Assembly (NCBI RefSeq): GCF_007280555.1
Contig: NZ_VKDB01000012.1
Span: 1-64,000 of the forward strand
DNA length: 64,000 nucleotides
From: Deinococcus detaillensis
Lineage (GTDB): Bacteria > Deinococcota > Deinococci > Deinococcales > Deinococcaceae
Direction: 5' to 3'
Shown: positions 27,216 through 37,162 of the stretch, in pieces
How positions within the stretch are numbered: position 1 is the first letter of the stretch
Layout: every line of letters starts with the position of its first letter
Made by a program: the position numbers and the translations under genes
The notes under the pieces: model-generated
Told to the model about the DNA's origin: nothing
Seen by the model: the letters and a program-made list of their open reading frames with translations, nothing else
Database searches by the model: none

Positions 27216-28895
27216 ATGAAACAGCTTCCCCGCGCTTTTGCCCTGCTGGGCTGTGGCTTGGTTCTCCTGAGTGCTTGCACGCCGCCCTCGCCGCCCGTCG
27301 ACAGCGTGTATACCCTCAGCGGCAAGGTGTTTGCGCCGGGAGCTGGTGGCGTCACGCCGCTCAGCGTTCAAGGGATGAACTGGAGTGCGCCGCACGTCGG
27401 CGGCCAAGTGCTGCTGACTGCCCAAAATCTCAGCGCCCAAAGCCTGAGTCCAGCCGCGCTTTCGGCGTTGTCGGGTGTGCGTACCCAGAGCTTGCCGAGC
27501 GCAGGCTTGACAGTTGCCTACACGCCCGCCGGACAAACGGACGCTGAATTTGCTGCCACGCTGGCGGCCAGCGGCCTCGCGGCGCAGCCCAATTACCGCT
27601 ACCAAGCGCTGAGCGCACCCAACGACCCCGGCTATCCGATCAACGCGGGTATCAGCGTTGGTGGCGCACTGTATGACCAGGATTACCTGACCCGCATCAA
27701 CGCCCAGGGCGGCTGGGACAAGCTCGAAGCCCTCGGCAAAACGCCCGTCGGCGCACTCACAGCGGTGCTGGATACCGGTGTAGACACCGCTCACGAAGAC
27801 TTGGCGGGCCGCTTGCTGCCGGGCCGCGACTTTTGCTCGTCACTTGTGACCGACGCGCAGGGCAACACCAATTGCAGCGGCGAAGACAGCGACCCCAGCG
27901 ACCTTACGCAGGGCAGCGAAGCCGGGCACGGCACTTCCAGCGCGGGCCTGATTGGAGCGGCCACCAACAACGGCAAAGGCATCGCGGCCCTGACCTGGAG
28001 CGGCAAAACCATCTTGCCAGTCAAGGTCTTTGGAGCCAGCGGCGCGAACTCAGGTGCAACGACAGCCAGCCTGACCGCCGGGGTTAAGTACGCTGTCGCG
28101 CAGGGAGCCAAAGTCATCAACATGAGCCTCGGTCTGGTGGGAGCCAGCACTGATCCGGCCCTTTCCAAAGCGGTTGCTGACGCTGCTGCTGCCGACGTGC
28201 TGCTCATTGCCGCCGCGGGCAATACGCCCAATCAGGGTCTGTACTACCCCGCCAGCGACCCCAACGTGATGGCCATCGGAGCACTCGCCAAAACCGACGC
28301 TCTGGCGTGTTACAGCGCCCGGCCCGCCGCAGGTCAGAAGGGGCTCGACCTGGTGGCTCCCGGCGGCAACGCGGGCAGCGGCACGCCCAACTGCTACCAG
28401 AGCAGTGAGTACGACATCTTGACGCTGGCCACCACCGCTCAGGGCCGCTACACCCTGCGGGCGGGCACCAGCGAAGCGGCCCCGCAAGTCAGCGGCGCGG
28501 CGGCGCTGCTCCGCGCCCTGCGGCCCGATCTGAAGGTCAAACAGATCAGGGGCATCCTGACCGCGACCGCCGAAACGGTAACCGGTGGCCGACTGCTCAA
28601 TGTAGGCGCTGCTGTTCAAGCGGCGTCTGCCTACGGCGGCGGAATCGTCCCAGTGCCCTTCGTGCCCTACAGCCTCCGGGTAGACGCCTTCCTCGGCGAC
28701 GCGCTGGCAGGCACCGCGACCACGACCGGCAAGGACGCGCCGCCTATTCAGAGTGTGACTTACCGGATCAAAAATCTGGTGGCCGGGACTTACACGCTGA
28801 AGGCCACTTTGACCGTCGACAATGTCATCAGCAGCGGCGAGGCCACCGTGACGATCAGCGGCGGCGACGCCGTTCGCAACATTCAGACCCGCTAA
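27216..28895 (+). CDS. Secreted S8 (subtilisin-like) serine peptidase lipoprotein
   Basis: A 559-residue subtilase. The N-terminus carries a lipobox LLSAC (C21). A prodomain-like region precedes the catalytic domain. The triad is Asp186 in AVLDTGVDTAHEDL, His238 in GHGTSSAGLIG and Ser419 in GTSEAAPQVSGAAALL; the usual GTSMAAP reads GTSEAAP. The C-terminal 90 residues (SVTYRIKNLVAGTYTLKAT) form a beta-domain. It should degrade extracellular protein. CAAAAT lies 6 nt before the ATG. It converges with the NagZ-like gene, with 12 nt between the stops and no visible terminator. Confidence 0.92.
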   Translation: MKQLPRAFALLGCGLVLLSACTPPSPPVDSVYTLSGKVFAPGAGGVTPLSVQGMNWSAPHVGGQVLLTAQNLSAQSLSPAALSALSGVRTQSLPSAGLTVAYTPAGQTDAEFAATLAASGLAAQPNYRYQALSAPNDPGYPINAGISVGGALYDQDYLTRINAQGGWDKLEALGKTPVGALTAVLDTGVDTAHEDLAGRLLPGRDFCSSLVTDAQGNTNCSGEDSDPSDLTQGSEAGHGTSSAGLIGAATNNGKGIAALTWSGKTILPVKVFGASGANSGATTASLTAGVKYAVAQGAKVINMSLGLVGASTDPALSKAVADAAAADVLLIAAAGNTPNQGLYYPASDPNVMAIGALAKTDALACYSARPAAGQKGLDLVAPGGNAGSGTPNCYQSSEYDILTLATTAQGRYTLRAGTSEAAPQVSGAAALLRALRPDLKVKQIRGILTATAETVTGGRLLNVGAAVQAASAYGGGIVPVPFVPYSLRVDAFLGDALAGTATTTGKDAPPIQSVTYRIKNLVAGTYTLKATLTVDNVISSGEATVTISGGDAVRNIQTR

Positions 28896-28907
28896 GCTTC
28901 AACAACC

Positions 28908-30377
28908 TCAGCCGCCCACCAACGCCGCCGCCAACGCTTGCAAGTTGGCGGGCCTGAACCCGTGGGTGATGACGGCAGGCAACCCCAGCGCCGCCACATG
29001 TTCGGGGTTCCAGAGGGCCAGATGGAGAGCGGGGCGGTTTTGCAGTTCTGCAGCCAGTTGCCTCAGCACGTTTGGCAAGGTCCAGCGCCCCGTCGTCGCC
29101 AGCAGCACCGGAGCGTTCGGAAAGCGGGAAAGTAAGCTGAGGGCAAAATGCGAGTCTTCATCGAGGAGAGCGACCCACAGGTGCGGAAAGACCGTTCGCA
29201 ACGACCCCGCCAGCGCTTCACCGCTCAGCGAGTCGCCGTAAGGGCCGCCCACTTCTGCCGCACTCGGCACCAACAGCAGCACCGGCTGACTGGGATCGAG
29301 GCGCGGCGGCGTGCCGACCCACTCCAGCGCTTGCCGCGCCCAATTCGCCACGCTGCTTTCGTCGGTGCGGCGCTGCTCAGCTGTGTAAGGGCGGGGCTGG
29401 CCGGGAAAACGGAGGGCCGCCACCGAAAGTCTGGACACCGCCTGCGCCACCCGCTCCTGTGAAAGTTCGCCGCGTTCAAGTGCCCGCTCTATCGCCTGCG
29501 CGTGTTCGGTGTGGGTGGCAAGGTCGCCGTGACCGCAGTTGAGCACCGCGTCCGCTCCGGCGACCAGGGCCAAAGGAGCCGCCTGCCCGTGCGGATGGTG
29601 GTCGGTGATCGCCTGCATATCGCTGGCGTCAGTGACGATCACGCCGCCGTAGCCCCATTCTTCCCGCAGTAAACCGGTCAGCACTGGGCGCGACAGGGTG
29701 GCAGGCTCCAGAGCGTCGAGTGCCGGATAGACAATGTGGGCGGTCATGATGCTGCCCACGCCCGCCGCCACCGCCGCCTTGAAGGGCAGCCACTCGGTCT
29801 GCTCCAACTCAGAGCGAGACTTGTCGACGATTGGCAGACCCAAATGGCTGTCCACAGCGGTATCGCCGTGACCAGGAAAGTGTTTGACGGCGCTCATCAC
29901 CCCCGCGCTTTCGCTGCCCAGTGCCCACGCCACGCCCAAGCGGGCCACCTCGCTCGGATCAGCGCCGAACGCCCGCTCGCCGATCACCGGATTAAGCGGG
30001 TTGATGTTGACGTCTAAGCTCGGCGCAAAGTTCCAGTTGATGCCGAGTTCGAGCAGGCCGCGTGCAGCGACGGCCCCCGCTTCAAACGCCGCCGCCTCGC
30101 TGCCGATAACGCCCAAGGCTTGCGGCGTCGGCGGCATTGGCACGTCCAAGCGCCGCAGCACTGCTCCGCCTTCCTGGTCGGTGGCGATCAGCGCGTCGTG
30201 GCCCAGCGCCTGACGAATATCGGCGACGAGCCTCGCGGTGCGCTGGAGCGACGAAAAGTTGCGGGCAAACAAGCACACGCCGCCGAAGCCGGAGCGCTCA
30301 AGAAAGCGGCCCTGCTCAGGGGTGAGATCGGGGCCGGGCAAATCGGTGATGAGGGTACGGGCCGAGAAGTGGGGCAC
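28908..30377 (-). CDS. Glycoside hydrolase family 3 beta-N-acetylhexosaminidase-like (NagZ-type)
   Basis: A 489-residue GH3 enzyme. The loop KHFPGHGDTAVDSHLGLP (residues 165-182) is the NagZ signature with the Asp-His acid/base dyad, and D250 in VIVTDASDM is the expected nucleophile. The C-terminal 150 residues form a second alpha/beta domain present in Gram-positive type enzymes. It should remove N-acetylglucosamine, for example from muropeptides. The GTG start follows AAGGAG. No signal peptide is seen, so it acts inside the cell. It is the last gene of the sugar-import operon, 71 nt after the permease. Confidence 0.88.
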   Translation of the reverse strand: MPHFSARTLITDLPGPDLTPEQGRFLERSGFGGVCLFARNFSSLQRTARLVADIRQALGHDALIATDQEGGAVLRRLDVPMPPTPQALGVIGSEAAAFEAGAVAARGLLELGINWNFAPSLDVNINPLNPVIGERAFGADPSEVARLGVAWALGSESAGVMSAVKHFPGHGDTAVDSHLGLPIVDKSRSELEQTEWLPFKAAVAAGVGSIMTAHIVYPALDALEPATLSRPVLTGLLREEWGYGGVIVTDASDMQAITDHHPHGQAAPLALVAGADAVLNCGHGDLATHTEHAQAIERALERGELSQERVAQAVSRLSVAALRFPGQPRPYTAEQRRTDESSVANWARQALEWVGTPPRLDPSQPVLLLVPSAAEVGGPYGDSLSGEALAGSLRTVFPHLWVALLDEDSHFALSLLSRFPNAPVLLATTGRWTLPNVLRQLAAELQNRPALHLALWNPEHVAALGLPAVITHGFRPANLQALAAALVGG

Positions 30378-30448
30378 AGTGGGGGTTCTCCTTGCGAGGG
30401 GCTTGTGAAAGGTGATTCATCATTTGTTGGAAGAGTTGGCTCCTCCCC

Positions 30449-31326
30449 CTACTTGACCGCGCCTTCCATCCCGCGCATAAACAGCTTCTGGGCCGCCAAA
30501 AAGACCAGCAGCACCGGCACCATCATAATCAGCGAACCGGCGGCGATGTTGAACGGGTCGTAGTTGAATTGCCCCTTGAGCCGCAGCACCGCCACGCTCA
30601 GCGGCGCTTTGTCGGGGGCTGAAGACAGCACCAGCATCGGCCAGAAGTAGGCGTTCCACGCGCCCACCAAGGTAAAAATGCCCAGCGCCGCCAGCGAAGG
30701 CTTGGTCAGCGGCAACATGATGCGGGTCAGGATGGTCAGCTCTTTGGCTCCGTCAATGCGGGCGGCCTCGATCAGCGCCTGCGGAATGCCCAAAAAGGCC
30801 TGACGCATCAGGAAAATGCCGAAGGCTCCGGCAATGGTGGGAAGCACCACGCCCAAGTGGGTGCCCAGCAGCCCCAACCTGTTGAGGGTCAGGATATTGA
30901 CGATGAAGGTCGTTTCGCCGGGCAGCACCAGCGTGGCGATAATCACCGCGAAAATAATGTCGCGGCCCGGAAACTTGAAGCGGGCCAACGGATAAGCCGC
31001 CAACGCCGAGACCAGCAAAGTGCCGATCACGGTCAGGCCAGTAATCGAGACGCTGTTCCAGATGTATTTACCGAGGCTGAACTGGTTATAGACTTCCACG
31101 AAGTTGCGCAAGGTCACCGCTCTGGGAAAGAGGCTGGCCGGAAAATCATAGATGCTGCCGCCACCGTGCTTGTCGGTAACGGCAATCGCTAGCGTCCACA
31201 AAAAAGGAAACACCGCGAACAAGAGAACGGCGATCAAGACGGCGTAGCGCACCACCAAGCGGCCCCACTTGCGGTTTTTGCGGGGGGAAAACGTGGCGCG
31301 TGCGGGAGCGCCCTGCTGGACGAGAC

Positions 31327-31330
<4 letters not shown>
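30449..31330 (-). CDS. Carbohydrate ABC transporter permease (MalG type)
   Basis: This 293-residue permease has six membrane segments and the EAA loop QALIEAARIDGAKELTILTR, which docks to the ATPase. The N-terminus is basic and cytoplasmic (ARATFSPRKNRKWGR). It is the partner of the next permease upstream, which it overlaps by 4 nt. Together with the binding protein it imports a sugar. The downstream NagZ-like gene suggests an amino sugar or muropeptide fragment. No ATPase gene is nearby. Confidence 0.92.
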
Positions 31331-32268
<938 letters not shown>

Positions 32269-32294
32269 CAAACCACCTCATTTCAATTGCCGAG

Positions 32295-32329
32295 AAAGCC
32301 CACCTGACCTAGGGGAGGCGGTGGGCTTT
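32295..32329 (-). terminator. Intra-operon hairpin between binding-protein and permease genes
   Basis: AAAGCCCACC (32295-32304) and GGTGGGCTTT (32320-32329) form a perfect 10-bp stem with a 15-nt loop, and on the minus strand the stem ends in a short T-run. Such hairpins after a binding-protein gene usually let it be made in excess over the permeases, by partial termination or by protecting the mRNA. The function here is inferred. Confidence 0.65.
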
Positions 32330-32347
32330 TCACCAAGTCGGCAGAGC

Positions 32348-33613
32348 TTATTTCTTCATGTTGGCGTTCCAGTACGTTACCGAGTCGTCCAGAGCCGCTT
32401 TGGGCGTTTTCTTGCCGAGCAGGGCCGCTTCGATGTTGTCACTGAAGTTCTTGTAGAGGTCGTCGCTGTTGCCAGGAGCCTTGAAGCCGGGGTTGATGTA
32501 CTGGCCCGACGCGCCGACCAGGCTGGTCGCCTTGGCAATCGGATCGGTGCTGACCTTCTTGAAGTAAGCGTCATTTTTGGCGGCGGCGGTGGTCGGCACA
32601 ATCGGCACGATCTTGGCAAAGGCGATCTGGTTGGCGTTGTTGGTAAAGAAGGCGGCGAGTTTGGCGGCCTCGGCGGGATGTTTGCTGGCGTTGGGAATCA
32701 CCAGGCCCATGCTGGTGCCGGTCTGCACCTGGGCCTTGCCCAGCGGCGCAGTGGTCACGACTGTTTTGGCGTACAAGCTGGGGTTGGTGTCTTTGATGCG
32801 GTTGAGCGCCTGCGGCCCGCCCACGATCATGGCGACTTTGTTTTGGGCGTACAGCTCGGTGGCGAGTTGGAAGGCTTCTTTACGCAGCCCGTCTTCGGGG
32901 AAATAACCGCCCTTGAACAGATCGACGTATTTTTGCAGCAGAGCCACGTGCGCCGCGCTGTTGAACGCCGCTTTGCCGCTGGCGTCGTAAATCGGCAGGC
33001 CGTCCGAGAAAAAGTAGCCCAGGAACGACGCGCCGCCCGGATCTTTGAGTGCCGGAACCCAGGCGTAAGCGCCGGTTTTGTCTTTGATGGTCTTGACCAT
33101 GCTGAGCAGCTCAGTCATGTTGCGCGGCGCTTTGACGCCCGCTTTGGTCATCAAATCGGGATTGTAGAGCAGCACGCCTTCGTTGAGCGAGCCGTACCAG
33201 GGGTAGCCGTAGACTTTGCCGCCGATGGTGAAGTTGGCCAGCGTCTGCGGGTAATACACCGACTTGAGGGTACTCATCGGCGTCAGGGTGTCCACCGGCT
33301 TGAGGAAGCTGTTTTGGGCGGCCTTGGAGGTTTCGTCGATGTTGAGGTTGACCACGTCGGGGGCGCTGCCCATGTTCACGCTGGAAATAAAGTCCTGCAC
33401 CATGGTGTCCTGCTTGTCAAACCACTTGACCGTGATGTTGGGGTTGGCTTTTTCGAAGGCGGTGATGGTGTCTTTGATGTAGCCGTCGAATTTGGGGCTG
33501 AGATACCAGGTCCAGAACTGCACTTCGACAGGCGATTGGGCAGCGGCGGTGCCGAGGGCGAGGCTCAGGCCGAGGGTCAGCAAGCGGGCAGCGGTCTTGG
33601 TCTTGGTCTTCAT
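32348..33613 (-). CDS. Extracellular sugar-binding protein (family 1 solute-binding)
   Basis: A 421-residue binding protein with signal peptide (AARLLTLGLSLALGTAAA) and a type 1 sugar-binding fold: VEVQFWTWYLSPKFDGYI, FEKANPNITVKWF and a hinge at GGPQALNRIK. AAGGAG precedes the ATG. It captures the sugar for the two permeases downstream. The RpiR regulator and the NagZ-like enzyme in the same operon argue for N-acetylglucosamine, chitobiose or muropeptide sugar, but the sequence alone does not set the ligand. Confidence 0.9.
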   Translation of the reverse strand: MKTKTKTAARLLTLGLSLALGTAAAQSPVEVQFWTWYLSPKFDGYIKDTITAFEKANPNITVKWFDKQDTMVQDFISSVNMGSAPDVVNLNIDETSKAAQNSFLKPVDTLTPMSTLKSVYYPQTLANFTIGGKVYGYPWYGSLNEGVLLYNPDLMTKAGVKAPRNMTELLSMVKTIKDKTGAYAWVPALKDPGGASFLGYFFSDGLPIYDASGKAAFNSAAHVALLQKYVDLFKGGYFPEDGLRKEAFQLATELYAQNKVAMIVGGPQALNRIKDTNPSLYAKTVVTTAPLGKAQVQTGTSMGLVIPNASKHPAEAAKLAAFFTNNANQIAFAKIVPIVPTTAAAKNDAYFKKVSTDPIAKATSLVGASGQYINPGFKAPGNSDDLYKNFSDNIEAALLGKKTPKAALDDSVTYWNANMKK

Positions 33614-33677
33614 GGTGTCTCCTTATGAACTGGCCCGAATGGGGCCGGAAAAAAACGGGGAAAGGTGAGGCGTCAGT

Positions 33678-34541
33678 TCAGTACTTTTTTTCCACCACCG
33701 ATTCGGCGGTCACGCGCAGCATGGCGTGGGCTTCGGGGCGGCGGTCTAAGAGGGAGCGGTAAAGCATTTCCAGCACCAGCGCCTGCGAGGTCAGGGTGCC
33801 CAGCACGCTGTCGCTGAGCGGGTCTTCCTGGGTGGAGGTAAACAGCACCGCGCTGGCGTAGCGCGTAACCGGACTTCGGGCGCGGTGGGTGATCGCCAGC
33901 GTGAAATGACCCTGCGACTGCGCCAGCCTCAGGTGCTGCACGGTGTCGATGGTGCTGCCGGAACTGCTCAGGCCGATAACCACGCCGCCCCTGGGAAGGC
34001 TGCTGATGGCCACCGCTGCCAGGTGAGGATCGGTGTGGACCACCGCCGTGACGCCGATTCGCATTAAGCGGTGAGCGAAGTAAATCGCCAGCAGGCCGCT
34101 GTTGCCCTGTCCGGTGAGATCGACTCTGGGAGCGCGGGCGAGGCGCTCGGCCACCTGCTCCAGCACGGCAGGGTCAAGCAGTTGGGCGGTGTCGTCGAGG
34201 GTCTGGGCAGTCTGCCGGGCCAGGGCGGTGGCCTGTCCCCTGGGGCCGCCTTCCTGCGGCATGGCCTTGCTCTCACGGCCCAGCACGTCGGCGGCCAGCG
34301 CGATTTTGAAAGCGTGAAATCCGGCAAAGTCCAGTTTGCGGCACAGCCGGGTGATGGTCGCCTCGCCCACCCCCACATTGGTCGCCAGCTCGGTGATGGT
34401 CTGATGCACCACGTTCTCGGCGTCTTGCAGGACGTGGTCGGCCACCCGCCGCAAGCTGGGCGAAAGGTTGTCGGCCTGAAGCCGAATGCGGCCCAGTGCA
34501 CCGCCAGAAACGAATGAACGGGAAACCAGCGCTTGCGTCAA
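33678..34541 (-). CDS. MurR/RpiR-family transcriptional regulator
   Basis: A 287-residue regulator with an N-terminal helix-turn-helix (TITELATNVGVGEATITRLC) and a C-terminal SIS sugar-phosphate domain (GQGNSGLLAIYFAHRL, VIGLSSSGSTIDTVQHLRLA). SIS ligands are phosphosugars; MurR binds MurNAc-6-phosphate. TTG 34541 is chosen because AGGAGG lies 6 nt before it; a longer frame to 34724 would have an atypical start. It is the first gene of the sugar-import operon and probably controls the -35/-10 promoter just upstream. Confidence 0.9.
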   Translation of the reverse strand: MTQALVSRSFVSGGALGRIRLQADNLSPSLRRVADHVLQDAENVVHQTITELATNVGVGEATITRLCRKLDFAGFHAFKIALAADVLGRESKAMPQEGGPRGQATALARQTAQTLDDTAQLLDPAVLEQVAERLARAPRVDLTGQGNSGLLAIYFAHRLMRIGVTAVVHTDPHLAAVAISSLPRGGVVIGLSSSGSTIDTVQHLRLAQSQGHFTLAITHRARSPVTRYASAVLFTSTQEDPLSDSVLGTLTSQALVLEMLYRSLLDRRPEAHAMLRVTAESVVEKKY

Positions 34542-34632
34542 GTGGGGCCTCCTGAATGTTGCCGATACAAGAAAGGCGAAACCGGACAAAGCCGACTGAA
34601 GCGGCTTCCTCGCGGTTATGAAGAGCTGAAAA

Positions 34633-34671
34633 GTAAAAATGAAGACTGTAAAAACATTCTGATGGTAAAAA
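34633..34671. repeat. Three direct GTAAAAA repeats, candidate operator
   Basis: GTAAAAA occurs at 34633-34639, 34648-34654 and 34665-34671, spaced 15 and 17 nt. The repeats overlap or flank the promoter of the RpiR gene. The spacing is not an exact helical turn, and AT-rich chance is possible. Confidence 0.35.
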
Positions 34672-34684
34672 TTATTTTTGTCAA
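34656..34684 (-). promoter_or_regulatory. Promoter of the RpiR-led sugar operon
   Basis: On the minus strand TTGACA (34679-34684) and CAGAAT (34656-34661) are separated by exactly 17 nt, a near-consensus sigma-70 type promoter. The leader to the TTG start is about 110 nt. Confidence 0.65.
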
Positions 34685-34733
34685 GCGGATATCTTCGGCT
34701 AAAAATTTCTGCCAGCTCCCACACTACTGAGCG

Positions 34734-35672
34734 TCAATTCAGTGGGCAGCGGCCCTTGGGCAGGGCGTATTTGTCGGCCAGCTTGGGATTGACGCTGTAG
34801 CCCAGATCAGCCAGCGCTCCCAGCGTGAGGGCGCTAATGGGGTTGACCCGGTCGGTCACGTCGCCCGCGCTGCCCGACAGAATTTCGGAGCACACCACTT
34901 CGCCCGCCCAGTGGCCCTGATCGGGGTCGAGCAAGATGCCCTTGCCCTTGCCGCCGAGCGCTTGATAAGCGGCCAAGGCGCGTGGAGCGGTGTAATACCA
35001 CTTGCCGCTGCGCTTAGCAATCAAGTTTTTGTTGTCGCTCTCGCCGCTCAGTGACACCCGCTCATCCACCGTCCAGAGGGTGCCGACGCCGAGGGCGTGC
35101 AGCAGCTCGTGGATGATGGTGTCGCGCAGTTCCGGCTCGGCGAGGTCGCTCAGGCCGCGTGAATTGAGATCCACCGCACCGTAGATCGGTAAATAGGTCT
35201 TGTCGTGCAGCGAGCAAGGCGCGGAGTCACCGTACACGTCGTCGCCCAAATCCTTGACCGTGATGTAGGCGACGAAGTGGTTCAGCCGCTCCTTTATGGT
35301 GGGAAAACCTTTGTCGCAATCGTTGGCGGGCAGGTCGAGCATGACCGGCTGGTAATTGGAGGTGATGAGTCCGGCCACCCGGTTGGCAGCGGCCTGCAAG
35401 GTGGCTTGCTGGGTAGCGGTCAGCGCCTTGCCCCTAAGCCGGAGCTCGATCACGAAAGGAGCCCTGGCACGGCTCAGCAGCGGGGTGGGCCGTGCACGCC
35501 CGAGCGGCGGATGCTTGGTGGCGGGCCGCTGGACTGCGGCTTGCCGGACTGGGGTTTGCCGGACTGCGGATTGCTGGATTGGCCCGCTGACGGCCAAACT
35601 CAAAGACGCGCCCAGCACGCCAGCCAACATTGCCCCAGTGCTCAACTTCAGTCGCCAACGGTTGTTTGCCAC
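34734..35672 (-). CDS. Secreted M8 (leishmanolysin)-like metallopeptidase
   Basis: This 312-residue protein has a signal peptide (MLAGVLGASLSLAVSG), then a linker rich in Gln, Arg and Pro. The zinc motif is HELLHALGVGTLW (H188, E189, H192). The usual third ligand position after HExxHxxGxx is Thr, but the C-terminal GHWAGEVVCSEI supplies a distant His, and PISALTLGALADLGYSVNP follows. This layout is that of leishmanolysin-like bacterial peptidases. GTG 35672 is chosen, since AAGGAG lies 7 nt before it; a longer frame to 35855 would place the signal peptide deep inside. Confidence 0.8.
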   Translation of the reverse strand: MANNRWRLKLSTGAMLAGVLGASLSLAVSGPIQQSAVRQTPVRQAAVQRPATKHPPLGRARPTPLLSRARAPFVIELRLRGKALTATQQATLQAAANRVAGLITSNYQPVMLDLPANDCDKGFPTIKERLNHFVAYITVKDLGDDVYGDSAPCSLHDKTYLPIYGAVDLNSRGLSDLAEPELRDTIIHELLHALGVGTLWTVDERVSLSGESDNKNLIAKRSGKWYYTAPRALAAYQALGGKGKGILLDPDQGHWAGEVVCSEILSGSAGDVTDRVNPISALTLGALADLGYSVNPKLADKYALPKGRCPLN

Positions 35673-36002
35673 GCGCTTTCTCCTTACCAAACTCAGTCTG
35701 GGCAGCTTAGCGCAGGCATATGAAGCGGCGCTCCTCTTCAGTGGCTGGCTCGACCGCCACGCTGCCAAACGCCGCCAGATTGAGTGTTTCTCCCAGTTCC
35801 GTCCTTTCTGAATGGTGGGCCGCCCAAATGGTGAGCTCCGTAGGGATTTACCCAAGCTCAGGTGACATCTGGACTGACCGAGCGTGCATATAACCTTTCA
35901 GACCTCGCGGACAGACAGACCCCCGCGCCGAACTTCTCCGCCCCCTCACGTTTCCAACACCCACGCTTCACAGCTTCTCTACTGCCGTGAACGGGAGGTT
36001 CT
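35673..36002. other. Divergent intergenic region (330 nt)
   Basis: The gap holds the ribosome binding site of the metallopeptidase (AAGGAG on the minus strand) and, at its right end, GGGAGG 4 nt before the monooxygenase ATG. TATAAC near 35888 could be a -10 box for the rightward gene. Open frames on both strands look like chance. No hairpin stands out. Confidence 0.4.
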
Positions 36003-37142
36003 ATGTCCGTTTTGCCCTCTGCTCCCATTCTGGTTGTCGGCGCTGGCCCGGCTGGACTCGCCGCCGCGCTCGGCCTGGCCCGCGCTGGGCGGGACGTACG
36101 GATCATCGACCACCACGCTCAGCGCAGCGCCCATTCCCGCGCCATCGGCATCAACAGCCGGACGCTGGGGCTGCTCGATTCGTTTGGGGTCAGCGCCGAG
36201 CTGGTGGCGGCGGGGCAGCGGGTCGGCGCGCTCAACGTGCATCTGGGTGAACGCCGCCTCAAACTGGATTACCGCAAGTTGCCGGTCAAGCACAACTTCT
36301 TGCTGACGCTGCACCAGAGCGAAACCGAGCGCTTGATGGAACAGGCCCTGAACGGGTACGGCGTGCAGGTGGAGCGCGGGCGCACCCTGACCCAGCTTGA
36401 AGTCGCCGGCGGGCAGGCCAGCGGGATTATCGGAGGCGCGGCGGGCGCAGAAATCTTCACCGCTCCCCACCTGATCGCTGCCGACGGCGTTCGCAGCTTC
36501 GTTCGGCAGACGCTGGGCATTCCCTTTGTCGGCCACACGTTGCCGGGCCAGTGGGCGCTGGCCGATGTGCGCCTGGACTGGGCGTACGGCCATGAGGAGG
36601 CCCAGGTCTTCACGCGGCGCGGCGGAGCGCTGCTGGCCTTTTGCTACGGCAACGGCCTGCATCACATCCTGGCGACCTCGCCTGAACTCCTCAGCGAGTT
36701 GCCAGAGGGCACGCGGGTGCTGGAGGTATTGGGCCAGTCCACCTTTGAAGTGCAGCACCGCGTGGCGGCCCAGCGTTCCAGCGGCCCGGTCATGCTGATC
36801 GGCGACGCCGCCCACGCGCAGTCACCCGTCGGCTCACGCGGCATGAATCACGGGATCGAGGACGGTCTGAGCGCGGCCCACAGCCTGATCACCCGCACCG
36901 AGGAGCGCTCAAGCCGTCAGCGTTGGGCACGCGGCCAGCACACCGTCAGGCTGACCGAACTGCAAACTCGCCTGCTCGCCACCACCTCGGCGGCGGCGCA
37001 GGCCGCGAGAAACTTCTGCCTGCCGCTGGCGCTGGGCCTGCCGAAGGTGGACACCTGGCTGCTGCACGAACTCAGTGGCCTCGGCCAGAACGCCGCGCCC
37101 GCACCGCGCCCCGCTTTCACGCCGCGCCTCGGCTGGCTGTGA
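36003..37142 (+). CDS. FAD-dependent aromatic-type monooxygenase
   Basis: This 379-residue flavoprotein has all three PHBH-family FAD motifs: GAGPAGLAAALGLARAG near the start (residues 13-29), the DG motif in LIAADGVRSFVRQTL and the GD motif in LIGDAAHAQSPVGSRGMNHG. Such enzymes hydroxylate aromatic or polyketide substrates with NAD(P)H and oxygen. It lacks the longer C-terminal domain of PheA/TfdB, and the substrate is not readable from the sequence. GGGAGG precedes the ATG. It is followed by a small kinase gene 20 nt away. Confidence 0.87.
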   Translation: MSVLPSAPILVVGAGPAGLAAALGLARAGRDVRIIDHHAQRSAHSRAIGINSRTLGLLDSFGVSAELVAAGQRVGALNVHLGERRLKLDYRKLPVKHNFLLTLHQSETERLMEQALNGYGVQVERGRTLTQLEVAGGQASGIIGGAAGAEIFTAPHLIAADGVRSFVRQTLGIPFVGHTLPGQWALADVRLDWAYGHEEAQVFTRRGGALLAFCYGNGLHHILATSPELLSELPEGTRVLEVLGQSTFEVQHRVAAQRSSGPVMLIGDAAHAQSPVGSRGMNHGIEDGLSAAHSLITRTEERSSRQRWARGQHTVRLTELQTRLLATTSAAAQAARNFCLPLALGLPKVDTWLLHELSGLGQNAAPAPRPAFTPRLGWL

Positions 37143-37162
37143 GGGCAGCATACTGAACACCA

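Noticed and set aside
34734..35672. Repeat region in the peptidase linker as a tandem repeat of interest
   Set aside because: The Gln-Ala/Pro-Val-Arg stretch is short and imperfect; it looks like an ordinary low-complexity linker.
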